Shown here one piece after another: positions 1 through 4,660 of a stretch of DNA of 20,163 bases. How positions within the stretch are numbered: the first letter of the stretch is position 1; every line of letters begins with the position of its first letter. The stretch is from Archangium sp. GTDB lineage: Bacteria > Myxococcota > Myxococcia > Myxococcales > Myxococcaceae. The stretch lies in contig JAEUJR010000821.1 in assembly GCA_016793585.1 (NCBI GenBank), positions 1 through 20,163 of the forward strand. Reading direction: 5' to 3'. Position numbers and translations under genes: made by a program. The notes below the pieces were generated by a model. The model was not told the DNA's origin, searched no databases, and saw nothing but the letters and a program-made list of their open reading frames with translations.

Positions 1-156
1 CGCGGAGCGGTGCAACAGCCGCACGCCGAGCTCCCGCTCGAGCGCCGCGATGGCCTGACTCACCGCCGACCGCGGCACCCCCAGCACGCGCGCGGCTCGC
101 GAGAAGCTGCCTTCGTCGACCACCTTCACGAACACCGAGAGTCGCCGCAGGTTCAT
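1..156 (-). CDS. LysR-family transcriptional regulator, N-terminal fragment
   Basis: The complement reads from an ATG at 156 to the window edge, giving 52 residues that form the winged helix-turn-helix typical of LysR-type regulators. It begins MNLRRLSVFVKVVDEGSFSR, followed by AARVLG, the recognition helix SAVSQAIAALE, and RELGVRLLHR. Family knowledge: these proteins bind DNA as tetramers, sense a small ligand through a C-terminal domain (outside this window) and often control a divergent operon. The divergent NmrA-like/OYE pair starting at 232 and the dyad at 158-174 fit that arrangement. No clear Shine-Dalgarno sequence precedes the ATG, but the start matches the usual LysR N-terminus. The ligand is unknown. 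Confidence 0.93.
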   Translation of the reverse strand, partial: MNLRRLSVFVKVVDEGSFSRAARVLGVPRSAVSQAIAALERELGVRLLHRSA

Positions 157-157
157 G

Positions 158-174
158 GTTCACGAAGTATGAAC
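158..174. promoter_or_regulatory. candidate LysR operator: perfect dyad GTTCA-N7-TGAAC
   Basis: A perfect inverted repeat lies two bases upstream of the LysR start codon and contains a T-N11-A core (T160 to A172), the classic LysR box. Extra half-sites occur nearby: GTTCA at 151-155, overlapping the LysR start, and TGAAC at 202-206. The 8-bp palindrome GTGTACAC sits at 178-185 between them. The spacing suits cooperative binding of a tetramer across the divergent promoter region. Binding is inferred. Confidence 0.6.
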
Positions 175-231
175 GATGTGTACACAGCTCGTCAGCTTGC
201 ATGAACGTGGTGCGAGTGTCATGCGGACGGC

Positions 232-1056
232 ATGGAACTGCTGGTCATCGGCGGTACGGGAACCATCGGCTCGCTTCTGGTCGAGGAGTTGCGGACGCGT
301 GGCCACGCGGTGCGGGTCGCGGGGCGCTCCACAGGCTTCGACCTGACGCGCCCCTCAACCTGGGCGGCGACCTTCGAGGGCGTCCGGCGCTGCTTCTACC
401 TGTCTCCTCGCACGGTGCCGCAGCACGCGGAGGTGGGCGCGGCGGTCTTCGCGGCGCTTCGTCAGGCGAGGGTCCAGCGGGTGGTGAACCTCACGGGCTT
501 TGGCGTCGACCGCGCGGTGGGTACGCCGCTCTTCGAACTCGAACGCGAGCTCGAGCGTTCCGGGCTCGAGTACACCCACGTGAGGCCCAACTACGTCATG
601 CAGAACCTCTGCGCAGGCCCTGCCTGGCGCGAACTGGTCGAGCGTGACGAGTTGTCGAGCGTGGCGGCGGAGGCAGCGATCTCGTGGGTCGACGCGCGCG
701 ACATCGCCGCGGTGTGCACCGCTGCGCTTGAGCGGGACGACCTCGTAGGCCCGGGGCTCGACCTGACGGGGCCAGTCGGGGTGACCCAGGCGCAGTTTGC
801 GTCGGCGTTGTCGAACGCGCTCGGCCGCACCGTGCGCTCGGTCTCGCTCGATGACGCGGCTGGACGTGCTCGGCTCCTCTCACAGGGCGTGCCCCCTGAA
901 CGCATCGAGGCGCGCCTCGGCTTCCTGGCGCTCGCCCGCACCGGGGCGCTCGCGCCGGTCTCGCCGCACGTCGAAGCGGTGCTGGGGCGTCCGGCGATTT
1001 CAGTCGAGACCTTCGCGCGCGACTATGCGGCGCGCTGGACGCGGGAGGTCGCATGA
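232..1056 (+). CDS. NmrA/atypical-SDR family NAD(P)-binding protein
   Basis: A 274-residue Rossmann-fold protein. The N-terminus has beta-strand LLVI followed by the dinucleotide-binding motif GGTGTIG (residues 7-13) and an Arg-rich strand (VRVAGRS), suggesting NADP(H) preference. Residues about 80-115 carry VVNLTGFGVD and LERSGLEYTHVRPNYVMQN, a pattern of NmrA-like and quinone-oxidoreductase-2-like atypical SDRs. No classical YxxxK pair is evident, so it may be a redox sensor or an atypical reductase. The stop overlaps the next start as ATGA (1053-1056), implying translational coupling with the OYE-family enzyme. It is probably controlled by the divergent LysR protein. Substrate unknown. Confidence 0.88.
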   Translation: MELLVIGGTGTIGSLLVEELRTRGHAVRVAGRSTGFDLTRPSTWAATFEGVRRCFYLSPRTVPQHAEVGAAVFAALRQARVQRVVNLTGFGVDRAVGTPLFELERELERSGLEYTHVRPNYVMQNLCAGPAWRELVERDELSSVAAEAAISWVDARDIAAVCTAALERDDLVGPGLDLTGPVGVTQAQFASALSNALGRTVRSVSLDDAAGRARLLSQGVPPERIEARLGFLALARTGALAPVSPHVEAVLGRPAISVETFARDYAARWTREVA

Positions 1057-2153
1057 AGGCAGCGTTCTCACCATTCACTGTGGCTGGGCGCCCTCTCTCG
1101 AATCGGCTCGTCGTGGCTCCGATGACGACCAGTCAGAGCCACGCCGATGGGAGCCCGAGCGAGGCCGATGAGCGCTGGCTGGGGCGCTTGGCGGATGATG
1201 GCTACGGCGTCGTCATCACCTGCGCCGCGGCGGTGTCGCGGACGTCGATTGCGTTTCAGAGGCAGCTCTCCTTCGGTGATGACGCGCTCGTGCCGGCCCT
1301 GAGCCGGCTGGCGACCACGCTCCGCAGGCCGGGGCAGTTGCTGATTGCGCAGCTGTGCCACGGAGGCTCGCGGGCGATTCCCTCGCTCACCGGTCAGCCG
1401 GCGTACAGCGCCAGTCGGTACGAGCTGTCGGTCCCCGGGTTCGTGCCTCCGCTCGAGCTCTCTTCGAATCAGATTGAGGGCATCATCGACGACTTCGCGA
1501 GTGCGGCAGCGCGGGCCTCGGCGGCCGGCTTCGACGGCATCGAGGTGCACGGGGCGAACGGCTACCTGCAGACGCAGTTCACCAGCACGATGACGAATAC
1601 GCGCACCGACGCCTGGGGCGGGAGCCTGGAGAATCGCGGTCGCTTCGCGCGGGAATGCGTTCGAGCGATTCGCGCGAAGGTCCCGAAGGATTTCGTGGTC
1701 GGCTATCGCATGAGCTTCGAGGGCTTCGGGCTCGAGACCGGCCTCGACCTCGACGAGAACGTGCAGTTGATGCAGTGGCTGGTCGAAGACGGCATCTCGT
1801 GGGGGCACCTGTCGGCCTTCGAGTTCGGCGCCCTCACGCGCAAGTACCCAACCGAGCGGTTGCTGCCATACGTCCGCAGCCGGGTAGCGCGCGACCTGCC
1901 GCTCATCGTTGCGGGCGGCTTGAAGTCACGCGGCGACGTCGAGCAGGCGCTGGAGTTGGGCGCCGACCTCTGCTCGTTCGCTCGCGCTGCCATCGGCAAT
2001 GCCCAGCTCCCGGCGCGCCTTGCGCGTGGGGACGCTCTTGCGTGGACGCCATTCGCTCGGGCCCGCCTGCGTGACCTGGCGGTGAGCGACGCGTTCGCTT
2101 CGTACATGACCGACACCTTCCCCGTGTCGAGCATGAACATCGTGGGCGCGTGA
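1053..2153 (+). CDS. Old Yellow Enzyme family NADH:flavin oxidoreductase
   Basis: A 366-residue FMN-binding TIM-barrel protein covering the whole OYE domain. VVAPMTTSQSHADG (about 20-33) is the N-terminal flavin loop. IEVHGANGYLQTQF (164-176) supplies the substrate-binding pair His166/Asn169 and the likely proton-donor Tyr171. TDAWGGSLENRGRF (185-198) is the family signature, GYRMS (217-221) supplies a conserved Arg, and VAGGLKS plus SFARAAIGN near 287-316 form the FMN phosphate site. Family role: NAD(P)H-dependent reduction of electron-poor C=C bonds or related xenobiotics. The start has a good Shine-Dalgarno sequence (GGGAGG, about five bases upstream) and overlaps the preceding stop. The natural substrate cannot be named. 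Confidence 0.95.
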   Translation: MKAAFSPFTVAGRPLSNRLVVAPMTTSQSHADGSPSEADERWLGRLADDGYGVVITCAAAVSRTSIAFQRQLSFGDDALVPALSRLATTLRRPGQLLIAQLCHGGSRAIPSLTGQPAYSASRYELSVPGFVPPLELSSNQIEGIIDDFASAAARASAAGFDGIEVHGANGYLQTQFTSTMTNTRTDAWGGSLENRGRFARECVRAIRAKVPKDFVVGYRMSFEGFGLETGLDLDENVQLMQWLVEDGISWGHLSAFEFGALTRKYPTERLLPYVRSRVARDLPLIVAGGLKSRGDVEQALELGADLCSFARAAIGNAQLPARLARGDALAWTPFARARLRDLAVSDAFASYMTDTFPVSSMNIVGA

Positions 2154-2163
2154 CACCGAGCAG

Positions 2164-2250
2164 CGGAACGTGCAGGAGTCGAACCTGCCTCTCCTTTCGG
2201 AGTTCACCGCGTAGCAGACGGGCTGGCACCCACGAGCCAGATGACGTTCC
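2164..2250 (-). tRNA. tRNA-Ser-like (anticodon GCT), non-canonical, last gene of array
   Basis: Hand folding gives a perfect 7-bp acceptor (GGAACGT/ACGTTCC), a 5-bp T stem with loop TTCGACT (GCAGG/CCTGC), and a long variable arm with a CTCC-GAAA-GGAG hairpin, so it is a class II tRNA of 87 nt. The anticodon loop CTGCTAC reads GCT (Ser, AGC/AGU) and the discriminator is G, as expected for Ser. Oddities: position 8 is C rather than U, the D stem can extend to 5 bp (CTGGC/GCCAG), and the anticodon stem has only four pairs with a C-U mismatch at 27:43. CCA is not encoded. It ends ten bases beyond the convergent OYE gene. Confidence 0.62.
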
Positions 2251-2257
2251 AAAACAG

Positions 2258-2341
2258 CGGGGAGCGAGGGCACGATCCCCAGCCCTTGCGGGACTGCGCC
2301 GCTTTCCAGGCGGGCCGCCGACCAATCAGCGTTCACTCTCC
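2258..2341 (-). tRNA. tRNA-Ser-like (anticodon GGA), degenerate T arm
   Basis: A class II-like fold of 84 nt. The acceptor GGAGAGT pairs with GCTCCCC with one A-C mismatch and a terminal T-G wobble. The D stem is CGC/GCG, the anticodon loop CTGGAAA reads GGA (Ser, UCC/UCU) on a four-pair stem with a C-C mismatch at 27:43, a long variable hairpin (AGTCCC-GCAA-GGGCT) follows, and the discriminator is G. The normal T-loop TTCRA is absent; the region reads GGGGATCGTGCCCTC and closes poorly. This is either a decaying gene or a strongly divergent tRNA. It lacks a typical T-arm signature and could be missed by search tools. Confidence 0.45.
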
Positions 2342-2345
2342 AATG

Positions 2346-2431
2346 CGGAAGGCGGAGGACTCGAACCCCACGCCCGTGAAGACGCCCACTCACTTCGAAT
2401 GAGGTCTGGCGCCATCGCCAGTTCACCTTCC
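2346..2431 (-). tRNA. tRNA-Ser (anticodon CGA)
   Basis: The acceptor GGAAGGT/GCCTTCC pairs over 7 bp (last pair T-G). The D arm is CTGGC/GCCAG, and the anticodon loop TTCGAAG reads CGA (Ser, UCG) on a stem with a C-U mismatch at 27:43. The long variable region makes it class II, the T loop is TTCGAGT, and the discriminator is G. The T stem loses its outermost pair (T49-C65). Position 8 is G, not U. CCA is not encoded. It lies four bases from the Ser-GGA gene and ten from the initiator Met gene. Confidence 0.75.
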
Positions 2432-2441
2432 ATGTCTCGAA

Positions 2442-2514
2442 TTGCGGGAGTCGGACTCGAACCGACGGCCTCCGGGGTATGAACCCGGCGATCTGCCACC
2501 TGATCTACCCCGCG
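2442..2514 (-). tRNA. initiator-type tRNA-Met (anticodon CAT)
   Basis: A 73-nt cloverleaf with initiator hallmarks: an unpaired C1 x A72 at the acceptor end (CGCGGGG against TCCCGCA), three consecutive G-C pairs in the anticodon stem next to the loop (CCGGG/CCCGG), and A11-T24 in the D stem (GATC/GATC). The anticodon loop is TTCATAC rather than the usual CTCATAA. T loop TTCGAGT and discriminator A are normal. An initiator tRNA inside a mixed array is unusual. CCA is not encoded. Confidence 0.9.
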
Positions 2515-2524
2515 ATGAATCACA

Positions 2525-2596
2525 TCAAGGCGGCAGGAATTGAACCTGCGATCTCTCGCTTCCGACGCGAGCGCGATACCACTTCGCTACACCCTG
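2525..2596 (-). tRNA. tRNA-Pro (anticodon CGG)
   Basis: A 72-nt class I cloverleaf: acceptor CAGGGTG/CGCCTTG with C1-G72 and discriminator A, both typical of bacterial tRNA-Pro. D stem GCGA/TCGC, anticodon stem CTCGC/GCGAG with loop GTCGGAA (anticodon CGG, codon CCG), T stem GCAGG/CCTGC with loop TTCAATT. U8 and U33 are present. CCA is not encoded. It is one of the most regular members of the array. Confidence 0.9.
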
Positions 2597-2627
2597 TTCA
2601 CGACCCAACGCCCACAATCACAACCAA

Positions 2628-2699
2628 AGCGGGTGGCGGGGATCGAACCCGCGCGTGTCAGGGTGGAAGCCTGATGCCTTCCCGCTTGGCGACACCCGC
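2628..2699 (-). tRNA. tRNA-Gly (anticodon TCC)
   Basis: A 72-nt class I cloverleaf with a perfect acceptor (GCGGGTG/CACCCGC) and discriminator T, as in bacterial tRNA-Gly. D stem GCC/GGC, anticodon stem TCAGG/CCTGA, loop CTTCCAC (anticodon TCC, codon GGA), T arm GCGGG-TTCGATC-CCCGC. All stems are fully paired. CCA is not encoded. The gap to the Lys gene is four bases; the 31-base gap on the other side, to Pro, is the longest inside this sub-array. Confidence 0.92.
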
Positions 2700-2703
2700 A
2701 TTG

Positions 2704-2776
2704 TGGGACCGGAGGGAGTCGAACCCTCATCCTCGCGCGTAAGCGGCGCTTGCTCTGCCAGTCGAGCGACGGACCC
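2704..2776 (-). tRNA. tRNA-Lys (anticodon CTT) with G33
   Basis: A 73-nt class I fold. Acceptor GGGTCCG/CGGTCCC has a T-T mismatch at 4:69; discriminator is A. D stem GCTC/GAGC with loop GACTGGCA is Lys-like, and the T arm is GAGGG-TTCGACT-CCCTC. The anticodon stem pairs only as GCGC/GCGC plus an A-G mismatch at 27:43, which fixes the loop as CGCTTAC, anticodon CTT (codon AAG). The near-invariant U33 is then G. CCA is not encoded. Confidence 0.8.
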
Positions 2777-2782
2777 GAGGAG

Positions 2783-2871
2783 TGGGCGGAGTGAGAATCG
2801 AACTCACCATGCTCGCGCGAACGAGCGGCGGGGTTACGGCCCGCTGGACCACCATTGGTCACATTCCGTCC
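2783..2871 (-). tRNA. tRNA-Tyr (anticodon GTA), class II, with C33
   Basis: An 89-nt class II fold. Acceptor GGACGGA/TCCGCCC has one A-C mismatch (3:70); discriminator is A. The anticodon stem GCGGG/CCCGC is perfect and its loop CCGTAAC reads GTA (Tyr). A 20-nt variable region forms the hairpin GCTCG-TTCGCG-CGAGC, as expected for bacterial tRNA-Tyr. T arm GTGAG-TTCGATT-CTCAC. The 20-nt D region matches the usual Tyr length, but its stem is weak in standard register (GACC/GGTC is an alternative). Position 33 is C and position 8 is A, both against consensus. Confidence 0.75.
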
Positions 2872-3105
2872 ATGTGATGAATTGCACGTCAGTAAAGCAG
2901 AAGAGGCCGGGGAGCTTTCGCCACCCGGCCTCGTGAATGCTCTCGTCAAAGAGCGTTCAAGCGCTGGGCAGCACACGACCCTTCGACGAAGAGCCGCTCT
3001 GCGACGGATACTTCGCCCCGGGCGACCACATCGAGTTGTTCGCGCTGAAAATCATGCAACCCTGGACGTCACGGCAACGCCCGGTCTGACACAGCGTTCG
3101 ACGCC
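2872..3105. other. array spacer between IscU-like gene and Tyr tRNA
   Basis: This 234-bp spacer contains the hairpin at 2903-2932 and no recognisable tRNA. Two short open frames exist: 50 codons on the plus strand (2937-3089) with a plausible acidic/aromatic composition (PFDEEPLCDGYFAPGDHIEL) but no Shine-Dalgarno sequence, and about 32 codons on the minus strand beginning at an ATG near 3056. Neither can be supported as a gene. Nothing else is recognised. Confidence 0.4.
2891..2932 (-). terminator. hairpin with T-rich tail, candidate terminator or processing element
   Basis: A perfect 9-bp stem (GAGGCCGGG/CCCGGCCTC at 2903-2911 and 2924-2932) has a 12-nt loop. On the minus strand it is followed by TTCTGCTTTACT. 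It lies downstream of the IscU-like gene and about 30 bases upstream of the Tyr tRNA, so it may end the upstream transcript or attenuate read-through into the eight downstream tRNAs. On the plus strand there is no T tract. Confidence 0.6.
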
Positions 3106-3477
3106 TCATTTCGCAGCCAGCTTCGCGAGCGCCTGCTCCGCCGCGCTCCGCAACGCCGTCGCCGCGAACTCACCACAGTGCAGCCGGTCTCCGGTGAGCG
3201 CGAGCTGCTCCGTCAGCAACGCCATGGGCGGCGCCAACAGCTCGGTCAACGCCCGCCCGCGCGCCCACTCGCTCAGCCACGACATCGAACCGACGAGCGC
3301 GCCACACCCGAACGTCTTCCACCGGCACTCCACGACGCGACCATCGAGGCCAAACTGCAGCTGCGCCCGAACGACCAGCCCGCACTGCCCCGACTTCTCG
3401 AGCGCCGAGCTCACGTCTGGCGCTGCTTTGTCGAGGGTGCCGACGTTTCGTGGGTTCTCGAAGTGCTCCAGCATCAC
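3106..3477 (-). CDS. IscU/NifU N-terminal-like Fe-S scaffold protein, divergent
   Basis: A 123-residue protein close to IscU length. It starts GTG-ATG (3477 or 3474) and opens with MLEHFENPRNVG, matching the IscU/NifU ENPRNVG signature. All three scaffold cysteines can be aligned: Cys32 (QCG), Cys58 (KTFGCGA) and Cys101 preceded by His100 (LHCGEF), with SMSWLSEWARGRALTE matching the IscU helix. Known IscU proteins carry CGD at the first site; here it is CGL, so the conserved Asp that promotes cluster release is lost. An extra Cys51 is present. It sits alone between two groups of tRNA genes on the same strand, without IscS or other Isc/Nif genes in the window. Scaffold activity or another Fe-S role is inferred. 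Confidence 0.8.
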   Translation of the reverse strand: MMLEHFENPRNVGTLDKAAPDVSSALEKSGQCGLVVRAQLQFGLDGRVVECRWKTFGCGALVGSMSWLSEWARGRALTELLAPPMALLTEQLALTGDRLHCGEFAATALRSAAEQALAKLAAK

Positions 3478-3548
3478 GACGCGACACTATCAGCACTCGC
3501 CGCGAATCTTTCCATTGGGCCACGCTCCGGCGGGGTCAACCCTTCACA

Positions 3549-3632
3549 TATCCAGGGCGGGAGTCGAACCCGCACGCCCGACTGGGCACCGCGGTCTGAG
3601 CGCGGCGTGTCTTCCATTCCATCCACCTGGAC
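3549..3632 (-). tRNA. tRNA-Leu (anticodon CAG), class II
   Basis: An 84-nt class II fold. Acceptor GTCCAGG/CCTGGAT (first pair G-T wobble), discriminator A as in Leu. Anticodon stem CCGCG/CGCGG is perfect with loop CTCAGAC (anticodon CAG, codon CUG). Variable hairpin GCCC-AGTC-GGGC, T arm GCGGG-TTCGACT-CCCGC. The D region has the right 20-nt length for tRNA-Leu, but the usual GTG/CAC stem is disrupted (GAT against CAC). U8 and U33 are present; CCA is not encoded. Confidence 0.85.
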
Positions 3633-3642
3633 ATCACGACTG

Positions 3643-3715
3643 CGCCGAGCTCTGGAATCGAACCAGAATGTTCCGCTCTTCAGGCGGCTGCATGGACCAC
3701 CACTGCCAGCCCGGC
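3643..3715 (-). tRNA. tRNA-Phe (anticodon GAA)
   Basis: A 73-nt class I cloverleaf: acceptor GCCGGGC/GCTCGGC, D stem GCA/TGC, anticodon loop CTGAAGA (anticodon GAA, codon UUC) on a stem with four pairs and a G-A mismatch at 27:43, T arm TCTGG-TTCGATT-CCAGA. The discriminator is G, whereas bacterial tRNA-Phe normally has A, and position 37 is G rather than A. CCA is not encoded. Confidence 0.83.
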
Positions 3716-3728
3716 ATCACGACCACTG

Positions 3729-3800
3729 CGGTTCGTACGGGAGTCGAACCCGTCTCGATGGCGTGACAAGCCACTCGCCTCACCAGAGGCGTCACGAACC
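3729..3800 (-). tRNA. tRNA-Asp (anticodon GTC), first tRNA of array
   Basis: A 72-nt class I cloverleaf with a perfect acceptor (GGTTCGT/ACGAACC) and discriminator G as in bacterial tRNA-Asp. D stem CGCC/GGCG, anticodon stem GTGGC/GCCAT (outer pair G-T), loop TTGTCAC (anticodon GTC, codon GAC), T arm ACGGG-TTCGACT-CCCGT. Position 8 is G, not the conserved U. CCA is not encoded. Confidence 0.87.
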
Positions 3801-3816
3801 TGTTGGGCACTGCGAA

Positions 3817-3900
3817 TCAGCGAAGGCGAATCAGAAGGGCCGCATCAGCGCCGAAGCAGGCATCGAACGTCGTCAGGCTGAAGAACGTGATGGGCATCAT
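3817..3900 (-). CDS. 27-codon small ORF at the head of the tRNA array
   Basis: From the ATG at 3900 the complement encodes 27 residues beginning MMPITFFSLTTFDACF and ending LLIRLR, followed by TGA. The start is preceded by AGAAGGAG (3908-3915) with a 7-nt spacer, one of the strongest Shine-Dalgarno sequences in the window. The stop falls 17 bases before the Asp tRNA on the same strand, so a shared transcript is likely. The hydrophobic, single-Cys sequence matches no family I recognise. It could be a leader peptide for the array, a tiny membrane peptide, or a chance ORF; the start signal is the main support. Confidence 0.5.
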   Translation of the reverse strand: MMPITFFSLTTFDACFGADAALLIRLR

Positions 3901-3959
3901 GGCGGGCTCCTTCTGGGGCGAATGGACGCCGTGCGGCCGCGCGCCCTGACGAGATGACG

Positions 3960-3973
3960 CATCGCGCGCGATG
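3960..3973. promoter_or_regulatory. 14-bp perfect palindrome CATCGCGCGCGATG
   Basis: A perfect palindrome in the intergenic region between the tetR-like gene (plus) and the small ORF/tRNA array (minus). Its position suits an operator acting on the array promoter or on both directions. CG-rich palindromes also arise by chance in such DNA, so the assignment is tentative. Confidence 0.35.
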
Positions 3974-3992
3974 AGACGCTGACATTCAGAGA

Positions 3993-4008
3993 GGAAGGTT
4001 TATCTTCC
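3993..4008. promoter_or_regulatory. inverted repeat GGAAG-N6-CTTCC, candidate TetR operator
   Basis: A 16-bp dyad with an AT-rich centre (GTTTAT) ends seven bases before the TetR-type start codon. TetR proteins commonly repress their own and divergent promoters through dyads of about this size. The TTTATC segment in its centre also resembles a -10 element, so binding would block transcription. Inferred from position and symmetry. Confidence 0.45.
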
Positions 4009-4015
4009 ACGCCTC

Positions 4016-4651
4016 ATGAAACGGGAACCGGCGAAGCGCGCCATCAAGCAGGACCGCGCGGTCAAGACACGGCAGGAGATTCTCAACTCGGCGATCACGC
4101 TGTTCGCTCGCCGCGGCATTCTCGCGACGACGATGGCCGAGCTCGCGCGCGCGATTCACATGACGCCCGGCGCCCTCTACTGGCACTTCCCCACGAAGGA
4201 AGACCTGCTGCTCGCCGCCATCGAAGAGCTGCACCAGCGCTTCGTCGCCAGCTTCGAGCCCATGCTGAACCAGGGCGCCAAGTGGACGGCGCACCAGCAG
4301 CTCAAGGGCTTCGTCGAGCACACCGGCCGCTTCCTGCAAGACAACCGCGAACACGGCATCTTCTACGGAATGGTGGGCGCCGAGGCCGCCGAGAACAGCG
4401 CCGACGTGGCCCAGGCCCTGCGAGACGCGCTGCAGGTCTACGTGCTCGCCGTGGCCGGCATCATCAAGTACGGCCAGAGCAAGACGAAGGAGTTCCGCGC
4501 CGACGTCGACCCGATGACGCTCGCGAACGCCATCATCTTCGGCAACATCGGCCTCGTCGTGCAGCACAACCTCTTCCGCGAGACGCTCTCGTACCAGCCG
4601 ATGGTGCAGACGCTCAGCACCATGGTGCTCGACGGCATTCTGAAGAAGTGA
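4016..4651 (+). CDS. TetR-family transcriptional regulator
   Basis: A 211-residue protein with a basic N-terminus (MKREPAKRAIKQDRAVKTR) and a TetR helix-turn-helix at about residues 20-66: EILNSAITLFARRGILATTM, AELARAIHMTPGALYWHF (recognition helix) and PTKEDLLLAAIEEL. The helical C-terminal ligand-binding part has no diagnostic ligand motif. The ATG at 4016 has no strong Shine-Dalgarno sequence. The gene diverges from the small ORF and tRNA array and faces the 4661-7024 gene tail-to-tail with nine bases between. The dyad at 3993-4008 suggests autoregulation; control of the tRNA array is possible but unproven. Confidence 0.94.
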   Translation: MKREPAKRAIKQDRAVKTRQEILNSAITLFARRGILATTMAELARAIHMTPGALYWHFPTKEDLLLAAIEELHQRFVASFEPMLNQGAKWTAHQQLKGFVEHTGRFLQDNREHGIFYGMVGAEAAENSADVAQALRDALQVYVLAVAGIIKYGQSKTKEFRADVDPMTLANAIIFGNIGLVVQHNLFRETLSYQPMVQTLSTMVLDGILKK

Positions 4652-4660
4652 CGCCGCGCT

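Noticed and set aside
2164..2250. Selenocysteine tRNA (selC)
   Set aside because: The T arm resembles selC and a long variable arm is present, but the anticodon loop reads GCT rather than TCA and the acceptor is 7 bp instead of 8.
2704..2776. tRNA-Val (TAC) or tRNA-Arg (ACG) reading of the gene called Lys
   Set aside because: Registers placing U at position 33 break the anticodon stem. Only the CTT register pairs four bases, and the D arm is Lys-like.
2783..2871. tRNA-Ala (CGC) reading using the TTCGCG hairpin as anticodon arm
   Set aside because: That hairpin gives a 6-nt loop and leaves GCGGG/CCCGC unexplained. As a class II Tyr gene, both hairpins and the length fit.
2937..3089. 50-codon plus-strand ORF in the array spacer
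   Set aside because: It has protein-like composition but no Shine-Dalgarno sequence, starts at the edge of the hairpin and matches no known family.
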